Positions 1 through 10,566 are shown, counted from the first letter of the stretch. The stretch is 64,000 nt of DNA from Lasiosphaeria ovina (GCA_033439765.1 JAULSN010000007.1:186001-250000); one strand, 5' to 3'. A program made the numbers and translations. Notes: generated by a model not told the origin, from the sequence alone.

Positions 1-47
1 ATTATCCGGCGGTTCACTTGATTAAGATTAGCAGAGCGATTAGCACG

Positions 48-254
48 TTAGTTGGTGTGGTGGTCAGGTCGCGCGAGCTGGCTGAGGGATAGAGCGATCC
101 TGTGCCGCCAGGACATTTGGTGCGCTTTCTGTGCCCAAGGCTCAAACTTCAACTTGCATGGCGGTGGTAAGGTTCGTGAGCCGGCCGCTATGATTCCTCT
201 GTGCCGTTCAATTGTTTTGACTTTTTGCTGTACCGCGGCAAATGCATGTGTCAA
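48..254 (-). pseudogene. Degenerate copy of the family-A short ORF
   Basis: The first 14 residues (MTHAFAAVQQKVKT and onwards) match the start of the ORF at 12087-12335, and a third diverged copy can be read near 23990-23940. After that start the copies diverge by indels, so this one is probably decayed. I do not recognise the protein. It is short and has no signal peptide or membrane segment. The conserved start in three places suggests a real ancestral gene carried by the repeat. Confidence 0.35.
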
Positions 255-800
255 CCCAACCTTTTATGTGTACGTACGTGGTGATTGGTATGAGCCATTT
301 CACTTCGTGATGCATCTAACTGTGAAAGTACGTCCTTGTTGCAGCCAGTCTCATTGAAGCAGACGAAATAATACATGACTTCATTACAGCTGGCCAGCCG
401 GACCTCGAAAGTATGGCTTCATTTAGTCGCCCGGACCTCCGAGATAGCTCCAAACAACTAACTTAGTGGAGGGTCATCTGGACTTGGCCAAAGGCTGTCA
501 GGCCATCAAAGGAGAGTCTCGAGATGTGGACGCAGGCGCCATCGGACGAGCCTGTCTCGGTCACAGCCACAGGGCAAATTTGGTATTCGCTTTCTAAACG
601 GCACAGTCAAGCAGGAATGCCGCCGCCAACCCGCGAGGCACACGTGACATGACCCTGCCCATGCTCGGCTGCATTATCCACACTGGAGAGAAAACCTTGG
701 CCGGCCGCGGAACCTGGGGTCGCCACCTCGCGTCTTCTCCGTGCGTGCCTACTTAGGTGCCTTATGCAGCTCTTCGTGCAGTCTCTTGTTGACGTCTGCA
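48..800. repeat. Dispersed repeat family A, copy 1
   Basis: This stretch matches 12087-12745 over several blocks, and its left part also matches 23725-24100. Shared landmarks are a block reading ggtcgcgcgagctg (here and in copy 3), the block around 485-560 with tggccaaaggct, and the block around 620-655 with gccgccaacccgcgaggca (copy 2). The last 80 bases (about 720-805) recur at 3180-3265. The copies are diverged and carry indels, so this is an old repeat rather than a recent duplication. Confidence 0.7.
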
Positions 801-968
801 CGCTACGCTCAATCAGTACAGAAAACGTTAATGATGGGGAGTGATCAGTAAATCTCGAGCGATTAATGAGCGCGAGCTATTCTCGCTCAGGTACCATAAC
901 GTCCGGTCCGGTCCAGTCCTCGGTCCTTGGTCCTCAAACATATCAGTCTGATTACGCTCCCAGACGCC

Positions 969-1030
969 AGGCGCCAGACACTAGGCGCCAGACACTAGGC
1001 GCCAGACACAAGGCGCCAGACACAAGGCGC
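969..1030. repeat. 14-bp tandem repeat (about 4.4 units)
   Basis: The unit AGGCGCCAGACACT is repeated about four times, the last units having A in place of the final T. It contains the GGCGCC palindrome. It lies between dispersed repeat pieces and no gene overlaps it. Confidence 0.85.
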
Positions 1031-1240
1031 GGCTAGGGGTGTGTGTAGGGGTGTGTGCGATTCCATTTGGCCAGTCCAGTGCTCCGACCGGATGGCAGGG
1101 AACACGGGCCAAAGCGTATTCCGACCTAGAGCACGCGCACTCACCTAGTGGCACCCGCTTTTGCCTTTCCAATCGAATTAGTGGCAGTCCAGCAGCCGCT
1201 TCTGTCTGTAGACTTTTCGGACCCCCTGAAGCCTAGGCGC

Positions 1241-1420
1241 GCCAACAACTTTACCAGCAATCGGACCAACCGAGGTAAACTTGGGAGTGCGCCCGCCTTG
1301 ACGTAACTGCCTTCCGTGTAGGACTGTACTGTACGTACCTTGGCTGGAGCTGCGATATGTTTGGGGTTGGTGTCGCGTCTCTAGTGCGTGGCTTCCTGAC
1401 TGGGGGGATCATCAGTAAGA
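1241..1420. repeat. Dispersed repeat, inverted match to 14190-14400
   Basis: The segment containing gtttggggttggtgtcgcg and ctagtgcgtgg is found in reverse complement at 14190-14400 (for example cgcgacaccaaccccaac). Order and spacing of at least five blocks agree, with small indels. No coding potential is evident in either copy. Confidence 0.65.
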
Positions 1421-1423
1421 TGA

Positions 1424-1890
1424 GAGAATACTAAGATCGAGATTAGCCAGATTAGATTATAGAGGCTCAAAAGAAGATGATGGCAGGACGAAGGCCTGAA
1501 GCAGTGTATTTTTAAGCCGGCTGCCTGGGATAGACTCATTAGAGCGGGTGCAATCATTTTCCTTTGGTTTGGCTATGTAGTTAACCTTCCATGCAGGGAA
1601 ACCGCGAAATGAGGCAATTCCAACCATCGAAGCGAGGAGCCCCGGAATTACCTCAGTCTGCGGTTCCGCTGCACGAGAAAGGCTTAACTACATAGCCATG
1701 GCCCAAATGACAAGGAAAATAATTGCAACTTACTTTGATGAGTCTATCCCAGGCAGCCGGTTCAAGAGTCCACTACTTAAGCCCTTTGTCCTAGCGTACC
1801 CCGGGAAGCCTTCCAAGCTCCTGCCATCAGCTTCTTTTGAGCCTCTATAATATAATCTGGTTAATCTCGATCTTAGTAATCTCTTATCTT
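1424..1890. repeat. Imperfect inverted repeat made of two SANT-like family fragments
   Basis: The left arm (about 1424-1635) and right arm (about 1650-1890) are reverse complements with indels. Both contain a block such as ccggctgcctgggatagact and the gene family's intron with its ttaacc...tgcag end. The two arms are therefore two fragments of the same family placed tail to tail. The join is near 1640. The structure could fold as a cruciform or long hairpin. Confidence 0.7.
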
Positions 1891-2175
1891 CGGGCTGTCT
1901 CGATGGGCTTGTGGTGTATAGACCCCCCTGAAGGTAACGTTCGGTCGGTAACCTTGGTTAGTACAGTCACACATCGTCTGGAAGATGACCAGCATCACCT
2001 CGTCAGTCCAGTAGTTGTGTGGACGCCGAGCCGGGTCAACAGGCGGAGGCGGGGTGTTGCTGGGTGCAACCACCACACTATCAGGCTGCATAGCAGGCAC
2101 GGGCGGCATAGAAGAAGCTTGCGGCACTGCCGCCGGGGTATACTGAGGGATCAACTCTACAAAGTAAGTGTGCAT
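1873..2175 (-). pseudogene. SANT-like repeat-family gene fragment, N-terminal exon
   Basis: A 100-residue open frame has a Pro-rich N-terminus followed by a segment with WTDEVMLVIFQTM and GYRPNV. This resembles the W-(T/S)-DE...L pattern of Myb/SANT-like DNA-binding domains; the assignment is tentative. The same segment, diverged, is at 13642-13570 (VIFRTMCDWIDGG). In this copy the frame closes after the domain, before the conserved GRLPG block and the intron that follow in other copies. It is best read as a decayed copy of a repeated gene family, possibly the cargo of a mobile element. Confidence 0.45.
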
Positions 2176-2789
2176 TTTCCTTTGGTTTCGGCCAGGTAGT
2201 TAGTTAACCTTCCATGCAGGGAAACCCCGAAACGAGGCAATTACAGGGCCCCTCGCTTCCATAACAGAACCCTTCTATCAAGTCACGGAGCAGCGTACCG
2301 GCTACAACGAGGCCCTCGGCGGCTGCTGTATTACACGACCTTGTTTATAGACCAAAGAAGCGTGCCGCCCCGGGCGACGACGACGGCGGCGATGATAACG
2401 GTGGCGGTGGGCGGCACCCAAGGAAGAAGGTCCCTCGACAGCGACTTTTGGGTGGAATCCATTCGCTTGCTTCGGTCTCCGAGGACAGGGGCAAGGAGCC
2501 TGAGCCTGCATTGGCACCTGGCCACTATATGCAGGACGCAATGTCCATCTGCGAAGACAAGCATTACGGCAAGGTCGGCCCGCTTACCGCTAGCGTGTTG
2601 TTCGACAGGTTCCTTCCGGAGAGGGCGTCCATGCAATTCACTATGATGTCGCCGAAGATCCGCGATCTCTTCGTACAGGGCATATGCAGGAAGGTCGGTG
2701 ACCCCGAGGACTGGGTCAATGGGAAAGCTGAGCGCGAGCGCCTGGCACGCGAGGAAGCCGACCGTAGCCTCAATGGTGGAACCGGATGA
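2160..2789 (+). pseudogene. SANT-like repeat-family gene fragment, C-terminal exon
   Basis: A conserved intron (about 2166-2220, ending ccatgcag) is followed by an exon whose open part (about 2370-2789) begins with an Asp/Gly-rich stretch. It ends in a well-conserved C-terminal segment containing HYMQDAMSICEDKHYGK and later EEADRSLNGGTG before a TGA. The same 3' end recurs at 11776-11905, and the intron plus Asp/Gly part recur at 60760-61030. No ATG is needed because it is a downstream exon. I do not recognise the C-terminal domain. The copy is interrupted by frame changes upstream and is probably not expressed. Confidence 0.5.
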
Positions 2790-2810
2790 GGATCCATGAT
2801 GACAACTCGA

Positions 2811-3809
2811 TCCAGCTGGCGGCGGTCCGGGGACTGGGTGGCTACCTCGCCGAAGGCGGCGTCATTCGCTGGACTGATTGGTTGTGGGTATTGAGGACGA
2901 CGACCATGTGATGTCTCTTCAGGCTCGGCGGAGGGCTCGGGAGGCGGTTGTTTCGGAGGGGTGGCCACGCCGACGCATCGCGGGAGGTAGTAAAGGGAGT
3001 CGCTCATTCGTGTTTGTTGCAGGAGGTAAAAGGAGTCAGTCGCTGATTCGTGTTTGTTGCAGGAGGTAGTAAAAGGAGTCGGTCACTCGTGTCTGTTGCT
3101 TGCATATAGAACGTAGTGCTTTCGTTTGGTTAGCTAAAGAAAGACCCACCCTCAGATTGTCAGGAAAGGGCCTCACATCGCCACCTCGCGTCTTCTCCGT
3201 GCATACATACCTACCTAGGTACCTTATACAACTCTTCGTGCAGTTTTGTTGACGTCTGCACGCTACGCTGAATCAATTCAGAGTTCCAGGCTTCGACTTT
3301 CTCTTGCTTATTTTCCCTCCACTCCTTCCCCTTCCTCCCCCCTCCCCCCACCTCTTAGCGCTGTCTCATTTGCCTCCCGACAGTGCCGCGCGGTCGTTTT
3401 GCAAGGCTATGACAGCTGGCACAATCTGCGCTTACAACATACGAACCTGAACATAAAAAGTATCCTCCCTCCCTGGCGAGAACTCAACCGCTACCGATTA
3501 GTCAGTCTCCTTACCTGTATTTGTCCAGTCAGGCACTCTATCCCCAGCCTACAGGTCATGAACTCCTAGACCTACGCCTGCGGCCACAAGAACCCAGGTG
3601 GCATGATCTGTGGTAATTGCAGAATACGCCCCTAGGTGCGTGAACTCTTCCCTAGACTCAAGATATTTGCGTTTATCGACAGTGATAGTCATGAATTCCA
3701 GCAGGATGCACCCGTCGTCGCAAGAAGCAGCATCGCCTGGAGAGACGTCGAGGAATGGCAGCCTCCATCCCGGTGAGGTAGTCGATCCAGACATGGCAGG
3801 ATCTCAAGA
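2811..3809. other. Repeat debris, no gene seen
   Basis: 2811-3080 continues the repeat seen at 58810-59060 and, inverted, at 13070-13210 (ctcggcggagggctcgg and the gttgcaggaggtagta block, itself repeated three times at about 2985, 3018 and 3056). 3180-3270 matches 720-805. From 3271 to 3809 I see only short frames without a recognisable family. Confidence 0.5.
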
Positions 3810-3925
3810 GACGGTGCTCCAGACGGTGCTCCAGACGACGGTGCTCTGGGCGATACCCTAGGCTATGCCTGTCCGGCGATGCCCCAGACGATGCCCTAGA
3901 CGAAGCCCCAGACGATGCCCTTAAC
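3810..3925 (+). repeat. Degenerate 12-15-nt coding-type repeat
   Basis: Blocks of GACGGTGCTCCA / GACGATGCCCTA are repeated about eight times. On the + strand they would encode acidic DGAPDGAPDD / DDALDEAPDDAL repeats, but the frame shifts once near 3865. The frame then stays open to a TAG at 4031-4033. It may be the remains of an acidic repeat protein. No domain is recognised. Confidence 0.4.
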
Positions 3926-4864
3926 AACGTCCCGGATTCTCCGAGGCCAGGCGAGCAGGTGGATGATCAGGCAATTTGGGAGCACAGCGTGCCTATCGGT
4001 GACAACTCTAGGGAGCGCAAGCCAGGAGAATAGTCAGAAGCAAGCAATCCATGGCTTGGCAACTGGAGAGTAATAGTGGGAATGGAGGAGCGTTGAAGAG
4101 TGGAATGTCGGGAAAGAGCACGCATGATGGCTTGAACATTTGGACTCTACAGCACCTCTATTTCACGGAGCATTCCAGCCTCTATTGCTCTGAAATTATG
4201 CCATTGATCTCTCTTTGTGACCCTGACTTGACTGCTTGAAGAGAAGTTGACTGGGGTGGTCCATCCATCCATCGGGCAGGAAACCGCCGTATGGCAGCAG
4301 GTCCGTTCCAACTGGGGATGCATCCCGCGGGGTACTTCAGGTTACCTAATAATGACTGGGACATCGTTGGCCAGCTCCCCATGGCGCGTAAGCGGAGACC
4401 TTTGGTCACAATTCAGGTCGCCAGGCTAGGGAGTACCCAGGACCTGGCTCGGGTTGATAAACGATGGATGCGGCACTTGGGCGACGGGACTGGGGGTCTG
4501 CGACGTGCATGGGGCAGAATGTCTGCCACACTCCCATAACCTTGCCTAACCTGGAAGCACCTGCGGTACTTGGGCCCTTACCCTGGTTAAATTCCCAATT
4601 GGATCACTCTCTCGTTGGTCAAATCAGGGTAAAAGCGGGGCATGGTAGTTGAAATAAGAATGACAGCAGGGGTTGCAGTGCAGGTGTGGGTCCGATACCA
4701 CGCACGCTAATCCGAAGTAGTGGTGTCCCACCCCAGCACCAATCGGGTATGGCTTTTCATAAGGTGCAAAATCCCCACATCCTTGTTTTTTTTGTTCATT
4801 CCCCTCATCAACCGACTACGACATGATGTCGCGCCTCTGCCACAAGCTTCTAACAGAGCAGTTA
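3926..4864. other. Intergenic, nothing recognised
   Basis: Only overlapping short frames on both strands. The last 60 bases probably include the final small exon of the F-box gene: a CTGTTAG acceptor near 4850 on the minus strand, followed by a short in-frame tail. Confidence 0.4.
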
Positions 4865-5479
4865 TCATAACAGTACCAAGAGTGAGGTAAGTAGGTGTTT
4901 AAAGTCTACCATCAGAGGAATCTCGAACTCACTTACTCCAAAGGTCGAAATCTTGAAGCGGACCTGGGCAGCGGCGCCGTACCTGTTCCAGGCAAATCCG
5001 CCTAGTTCTACACCTCCATACATCGAGAACCCTGCGGTCCGGGAACGAGGGAAGAGATCTGCGTCTGGTTCGACGCCTCGGTCACGAAAGCTTCTGCGAA
5101 CGCTTTCCGGCCCATCTTCCGCCAGCCCTACCCCGGACCGACCTCCAGACCAGCCACCGAAGACCACCTCTTCACCGCCACCGCCACCGCCACCGCCACC
5201 GCCACCGCCACCGCCACCGCCCCCATCTCCTAAAGTCGTACTCTTACCAAAAACGCCTTGAAAGTCAATGGAAGAGGTTATAAAACTGGATAGGAAGGGG
5301 GTATGCGGGCCGAAACCCATGGCCTCCCAAGTTTCCGGTTCATAGATAATGCGCCGAAACCTCCTTGATACGCGCCGGAGGCAGAGCAGAGTAAGCGTAT
5401 CATGGCCTAGGCAGCGAAGAATCTGAAGCACAAGCTCATCGGGCAATCGGTAGATGTGGCTGTGGTTCACGTTATGCAT
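4865..5479 (-). CDS. F-box protein with a poly-glycine tract
   Basis: The F-box lies at residues 8-55 (YRLPDELVLQILRCLG, LRRVSRRFRRIIYEPETWE), the usual Skp1-binding module of SCF ubiquitin ligases. It is followed by a run of about 17 glycines encoded by a GGT/GGC repeat, then a C-terminal part with YGGVELGGFAWNRYG, reminiscent of fungal F-box proteins with a SPRY-like tail (inference). A strong donor GTAAGTGAG near 4940 suggests the last 23 residues are intron; a CTGTTAG acceptor near 4850 would add a short final exon. The ATG is internal: the frame is open upstream to a TAG at 5543-5545, beyond which it continues as the ORF at 5543-5848. Confidence 0.75.
   Translation of the reverse strand: MHNVNHSHIYRLPDELVLQILRCLGHDTLTLLCLRRVSRRFRRIIYEPETWEAMGFGPHTPFLSSFITSSIDFQGVFGKSTTLGDGGGGGGGGGGGGGGGGGEEVVFGGWSGGRSGVGLAEDGPESVRRSFRDRGVEPDADLFPRSRTAGFSMYGGVELGGFAWNRYGAAAQVRFKISTFGVSEFEIPLMVDFKHLLTSLLVLL
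5173..5222. repeat. CCGCCA hexanucleotide tract inside the F-box gene
   Basis: About eight units of CCGCCA on the + strand, read on the minus strand as GGT/GGC glycine codons. Length changes in multiples of three would alter the poly-Gly linker without breaking the frame. Confidence 0.9.
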
Positions 5480-5542
5480 ATGGGCCGCTACTAAGGAGTC
5501 GATTGCGGTGCTTTTGGGTTCTCGTAAGCCGGGGGGCGTTTG

Positions 5543-5848
5543 CTAAGAGTAATGGTGGTGGTGTTCGTATTCCTTTTCAAGTTGTTGACCTCCCCCGGTA
5601 CTAACGGGAAGCTGAGGCGGTAGCTTGCCCCTACCGGCTGCCTCGTCGGCTGCTGCTAGCAAATCTGTCGCTTGCTGGATGCCGTTCGGGGAGGGTATCT
5701 CCTCGACTGCGCCATTTGTGTCGGCTACGTCGGCTGCATCCGCTTTGTCGACTTGTTCCGCTGCGTCTTCTGCGTTAGCCGTATCCGTTTCGTTGATCTC
5801 ATGGCCGCTGTCGGCCTCGTCCTGTTTCGAGTTCTCGGCGTCGTCCAC
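5543..5848 (-). CDS. Acidic Ala/Asp-rich ORF, likely N-terminus of the F-box gene
   Basis: A 101-residue frame starts MDDAENSKQDEADSG. It is strongly acidic over the first 50 residues, then has IPSPNGIQQATDLLAAADEA and ends in EHHHHYS before a TAG. It is in the same frame as the F-box ORF (start 5479), and the 63 bases between them are open apart from that one TAG. This suggests a single protein of about 330 residues interrupted by a nonsense codon. Two separate genes, or an intron with the TTAG at 5543 as acceptor, are less likely because I see no good donor. Confidence 0.45.
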   Translation of the reverse strand: MDDAENSKQDEADSGHEINETDTANAEDAAEQVDKADAADVADTNGAVEEIPSPNGIQQATDLLAAADEAAGRGKLPPQLPVSTGGGQQLEKEYEHHHHYS

Positions 5849-6132
5849 ATGGATAGTCCTTTCTGATGCACGCCATGAGAGTAGCCAGCTTTGGAAATTG
5901 GGGATACGCTAAAATGGGTGTAGCAGAGTGCAGAGTCTGAGTAGAGTGTAGAGTCTGAGCAGACTGACTGGCCGGTATTAATACTCTAATGTTGAAAGCT
6001 AAAAAAGACCTGCCGGCGTGAATCTACCTCGGCCATTAGCAAGTCTAACGTTGTAGCTTGCGATGCCACCTTGTTTAACTATTGAGTTAACTTCCGAGAA
6101 CTGGGTCGCGCCGCCGTCTCGATAAACTGAGT
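5849..6132. other. Promoter-side intergenic region
   Basis: Contains a short direct repeat of agagtctgagtagagtgtagagtctgagcag near 5930-5960. Nothing else recognised. Confidence 0.3.
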
Positions 6133-6516
6133 TTAGCTGGGGCGAGAAGATAAGAAACTACCGGCGGGAAAGTAAGTAGATAGATACATATGAAAAGCGA
6201 GCCGTGTCTCGTCGCGTTTCTCGGAAAGGGGCATTTGTCTCGATATGTCCCTGGCGAGTCGACGCAAAGGACGGTCACAAGTGTCAAGTGGAAAATGCCA
6301 TTTCCTGATATCAGCCAGTTGAAAAAGACGGTCATGGTCGCCGATATGAAACAACAGCCGGTCGCGTTGGACAGAAGCAATCTGGTATAACACATCGGTA
6401 ACGTTTCTGAGGAACTGGTCAATGCCACCGATCTGGCCAGCGACGGCGGGCTTGCTCGCCAGCAGGGCAGCGAGCATCATCACGGCGACCATGATGATCG
6501 TCTTGAGCGGCGTCAT
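6133..6516 (-). CDS. Possible small secreted protein
   Basis: Starting from the internal ATG at 6516, the 127-residue product begins MTPLKTIIMVAVMMLAALLA followed by SKPAVAG, a textbook signal peptide with an A-x-A cleavage site. The mature part of about 100 residues is charged, has one cysteine, and contains no family I recognise. The frame is open upstream for 92 more residues, but that part looks non-coding. An intron with GTAAGTAGATAG near 6178 could shorten the C-terminus. It could be an effector-like protein or a chance frame. Confidence 0.4.
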   Translation of the reverse strand: MTPLKTIIMVAVMMLAALLASKPAVAGQIGGIDQFLRNVTDVLYQIASVQRDRLLFHIGDHDRLFQLADIRKWHFPLDTCDRPLRRLARDISRQMPLSEKRDETRLAFHMYLSTYFPAGSFLSSRPS

Positions 6517-7797
6517 TGTGCTGTCCCCAGTATCAGCTCCCGCCGGTACCTGTAACCACGTGAAACCACGACGTACCTGGATAATGACAACGGGACAACG
6601 GAGTTCTCTTGGGCTTTGATATGCGGATAGCCCAGCAACGACGCGCCAGGTTTGATGACTTGACTCGACGCAAACACGCTGATCGACTCCCGACGAGAGA
6701 GAACGGAGCGACCGGCTCGACATACAGCGCAGTGGTTCCGGCGGTATTTTTGTCAGGGCTTCTCTTGCTATCGAATGAAGCGACCAGAACATCGATATCC
6801 AGCAGCTATTTCGGCGGACCTGCTGCTGCTACGCGTTCGCGCAGCTACATAAGAAGAGCACGTCTGTCCACCCGATAGTCCAGGAAATCGAAAACGCGCT
6901 GCCACATACTCAAGACACGAGGCAAAAGGTGTGGCTAGGCTAGCAGGGATCGAGCCGGACCCCGGCCTGATGCCGTCAAGCCGAGGCATAAGTGGATATG
7001 GGATCCACCAGTCCAGGCCATCATTTCCACATACATATTCCGCTGTGGCCCAGATAGCTAGTCTTCCTCCAAGCAATCCAGTCAATCCTTCCCTGCCCAC
7101 AAACGGTTTACCATATCCTCCGCATTGGGACGAAGTGGGTGGCGATTGTCGAACAGTTCGGGTCTATCGTCAATCGCGCCTCGCAGCAGCTTACTGGGCT
7201 CCTCTGCCTACTGGGATCCGTATCCGCGTGAGTTTGGCCGGCACTCTAGCCAGCTTCCTTACTCACCAGCCTTCAGCTGGGAGCGAGCGTCGAGCGAGGA
7301 CCATCGATCTGCCCTTACGGACCTCCACACGAACATGGACATCTGTGAACGAACTCTACAATTCACCCCCCTCGTTGGTAAAGTCCTGAGCCAGATATTA
7401 TGTACGGCCTCCGTCCCACTTTCCGTTCGGCACTAACTCTTCCCAGCGGAACACTCCTCAGACTGAAGAGCAGCCTCGGTTGGCATGCTAGGAGGGGGGG
7501 TCGACGACATGGCATTTGGCGTGCAGGGGCGACTATAATGAGTGGTCAGTCAGCCTTGCTGGGCGCCTGGAGCGAGGCGGCCCAGAGCGGGGCGAACAGA
7601 CCTTTAGGGGGTGGAATTAAAGTGGATGATTCCATCCTCGAGCTTGTGTTGGGTTGATCTGGAAAGAAGAAGAAGCGGGGGGCCAAAATCGGCTTCGGCC
7701 TTAGTCAGGAAGGGTCTCGGCAATTTTTCGGCTCGCTGCTGCGGGGATAACAATTAAAAGAGAGTGAGGCCTCCGGAGTCCGATGGTTTTCAGAAGC
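6517..7797. other. Intergenic, no recognisable gene
   Basis: Several 60-150-residue frames overlap on both strands without any family signature. I found no tRNA-like fold that holds up. Confidence 0.35.
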
Positions 7798-8000
7798 CAG
7801 AGCATGCAAAAGCAGTCAAGAATGAGGGTATTCAGAGAATATGTATTGATTGATGGTGGGAAGAAGAAAAGGCCTGCGCCCGCAGGTCGGGGAACTGTGT
7901 TGACCTTGTGGAAAAGGCGGGAAAATGAGGTGCCCTGTGCAGGCCCTGCACGGGCTCCCTAAACCATGCCGAAAGTAGTATGTTCTGACAATGGTGAGCA
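7798..8000. repeat. Dispersed repeat family B, copy 1
   Basis: About 200 bp shared with 17890-18110, 21255-21475 and 25965-26175. Shared blocks include gcagtcaagaatgagggtat, tgttgacc.tgtggaaaagg and ccctgcac/ccctgccc followed by tgaacc and tagtatg. Copies differ by substitutions and small indels. The boundaries are approximate and I could not fix target duplications. Confidence 0.75.
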
Positions 8001-8709
8001 ACAGCATCGTCCTGGCGCCCGCCCCTGCTTGACCTTGCCAACGGGCGGCCGCAGCCAGGGTGACGATCCTCGCCCGTGCTGTCCAGGCAGCCCGCACTCG
8101 CTGCGAGATCAGAGCCGGCAAGAACTAAGTCCGTTTAGGTGAAGACGTACAGGCGTAAGGGCATGGTCTGTTTCAAGGGCCCAAAGAAGGAAACCAAGAC
8201 TGAATGGGACGATTGGGTGGAGCACACGTTGGATGACGGGACTGGGTGTTTTTATTAGCTTGACCCCAAATCTGTGCAAGCATACTAGACGGTGGATTTG
8301 CCGTGACCAAGACGCGAGGAAGTGAAAAAAGGATTGAGAAAGTACAGTGGGAAGACAGTGGAGGGTCGAAGGGGGTGGAGGAAGAGAGGAGAGGACAGCC
8401 GACGAGGAAAGAAGTGGAAGGGAGCTCCACAGAGGAAGACAAATGCAGGCATTCTGGTGAGCCGTATCGTTTGGCGGACGGTCCCCGGCTTTGATGTTGT
8501 ATAATATTTGAGAGACGCCGCCGAAAGAAGGTTTGGACGAGGAGTTTCCTCTGTCCTCAATTCGCCCGGAATGTGTCCAAGCTTGCTCATGATGGCGGCA
8601 AACTCACTGTCCAGAATGCTTGCCCTTTACAGATACGGATACTCGGTACGGATACGCACTGGTGCATTGCAGGACGTTCTCGTCTCCGCAGACAGGGTTG
8701 TCGGTCAGG
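8001..8709. other. Intergenic up to the Fot1-like element
   Basis: Contains a purine-rich stretch (about 8310-8440) on the + strand. No gene recognised. Confidence 0.35.
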
Positions 8710-8711
8710 TA

Positions 8712-8732
8712 CAGTCAGACCTATACATAACG
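8712..8732. repeat. Left terminal inverted repeat of the Fot1-like element
   Basis: Pairs with 10567-10587; 19 of 21 positions match. The preceding TA is the target duplication. Confidence 0.9.
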
Positions 8733-8867
8733 ATCGGGTCGGGAACCCCGATTTTAATCGTCAAAGCCCGGTTATCGTTAACCAAAAGGTGGTCCCAAAT
8801 TGAGGCCAAAATGGCCCAGATAGCCAAAAAGGGGAAAAAGTGCTAGAAGAGCGTGAGGAACAGGTTT

Positions 8868-10514
8868 TCAGTGCGAATTAGCCGTGGAATTGTTCTCAAA
8901 GTACGAATCTAGACTCCGTTGTGTTCCCGATGCCCCTTTTTTGAGTTGTTCAACTGTCAATGCCCTCTGGCGCTGCCTCAATTTGATCAACAACGCCAAA
9001 TCCGGATTTTCTTGTTGCTCTTCAAAGTCGATAAAGTGCGTGACGGCAGTGAGGGCATTCGCCGTAGGAATTGGCTCTATACCACGCTCTTCAACGTCGT
9101 CGTCGTAGTCAATGAGGCGTACTTCAGAGAAGGTCTCGGCGACGTGGTTAAGCAGGTCATAAGGGCTTTCCACAATGACTTCCTCAGGGGGCTCGATGAA
9201 GTTCTGAATATCCATTACTTCTCTGATTTGCCCTGCTTTTACTAGGTCGTTAGCGAGCCTTTGGATATGCTTCGCCTCGTCCCAGTCCCTCGGCTTCTTT
9301 GTAGGGCCCTGCAAACCCCCAAGAAGCTGTGAATGCCGCCAACAATTCGCAATGGTGTCATTTGAGACCTTGTTTCCCCACGAATCTATTGACCAGTGAA
9401 TTGCATTCAAAAGGGTGGTATTTTCCAATGCATCGTTGCCAGCCAAAGTTGTTGACCATGTGTTGAAGCCAGGACTTGCGGTAGTGCACTTTGAAGTTGT
9501 TGATGATGCCTTGATCCATTGGTTGCTAGACTGACGTGGTGTTGGCCGGGAGCACTTCGACTGTTGTGTTTTGAAGAGGGTGGGCGGCGTGCTCATCTTG
9601 TAGTTGTTTTATCGCACACGTATGAGCCGAGAAGCCATCAACAAGTAATAGGACTTTCCTGTCGTGCATTTGGTTGTCAAACCAACGAAGGTATTCCAAG
9701 AAAAGACCGCCGGTCATCCACGCCTTCTTATTCGACCTCCACAAAAAAGGAAGGTTGTTGATGTTACGGCACTAAGGGCCGAAAGGTCGTGGATTCTTGA
9801 AGTGGCCAATGATCCAGAGATTCAGCTCGTATGTGCCCGAAGCATTACTCGTAGGCATGACGGTGGTGCGCTTCTTTGTTTTCTTTCCACCGGACTGTGG
9901 CTTCGTTGCGAGTGTTTTTTCTGGAGTCATGAGCCAAAAGAGACCTGTTTCGTCAGCATTGTACACATCGTCGAAGTGGAAGGATTTAATAAGACTCTGA
10001 ATGCGCTTGACGACTTCCTCGGCCCTGGCGATGTCTGCCGACGCCGACTCCCCGCTCTGCTTGTATTGTTTAATCCTATGCCGGCGTTTGAAGCCTTCGA
10101 GCCACACATTTGACCATGCAGGTTGCTTGAGGAAGCGGAAGTCGGGCATCAAATTCCATAGGGATTTGGCTGCGGCCACTCAAACAGGGCCGCTTCAAGA
10201 ATAGGGTGGTCGGCGTTGTGGATCCTTGTAACATCGGAAAAGCCGCGCGGAAAGGTCTTGTTGTCGAGGAAGGCATACTTCGGTTTGAAGGTCTCGCATA
10301 CGGTCGACTGGCTGACAGGGTGCCCTAATTCGCGTGTTGCCCACGCAGCAATCTCGTGTTGTTTGAGGAGAGGATTTTGTTGCGAATGGCGTCGTATTTG
10401 CTGCCTCTGCCTCTCAGGAAAAGCATGCCGCTTCTTCGGCCCTGTTGAACGCATGGCGATCCTTGTAAAATACGCCTTTCGAATGCGGTTGAAGCGGGTA
10501 AAATAGAACCTCAA
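8868..10514 (-). pseudogene. Fot1/Pogo transposase (DDE_1 type), broken
   Basis: Read from 10514 downwards. An N-terminal helix-turn-helix/CENP-B-like region (RHSQQNPLLKQHEIAAWATR, QSTVCETFKPKY) is followed by WSNVWLEGFKRRH, the first catalytic Asp in YNADETGLFW, the second in VLLLVDGFSAH, then VLPANTTSV and QPMDQGIINNFK. The last part has NTTLLNAIHWSID and IANCWRHSQLL. The frame changes near 10160 (about 20 residues missing) and near 9450. Two in-frame TAG codons lie at 9772-9774 and 9526-9528. Both stops sit where the family has an ordinary residue; CAG to TAG is the expected product of repeat-induced C-to-T mutation. Catalytic residues are otherwise present. Confidence 0.88.
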
Positions 10515-10566
10515 TTGGTGGATTTATGGGGGTGGAAGGAATTTTGGTGTGTTGCATTGACTTGGG

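Noticed and set aside
4953..5261. Plus-strand frame with a poly-Pro run
   Set aside because: It is the antisense of the F-box gene; the proline run is the reverse of the glycine codons.
6930..6985. tRNA-like T-arm (gggatcgagccggaccc)
   Set aside because: No matching acceptor stem, D-arm or anticodon arm can be built around it.
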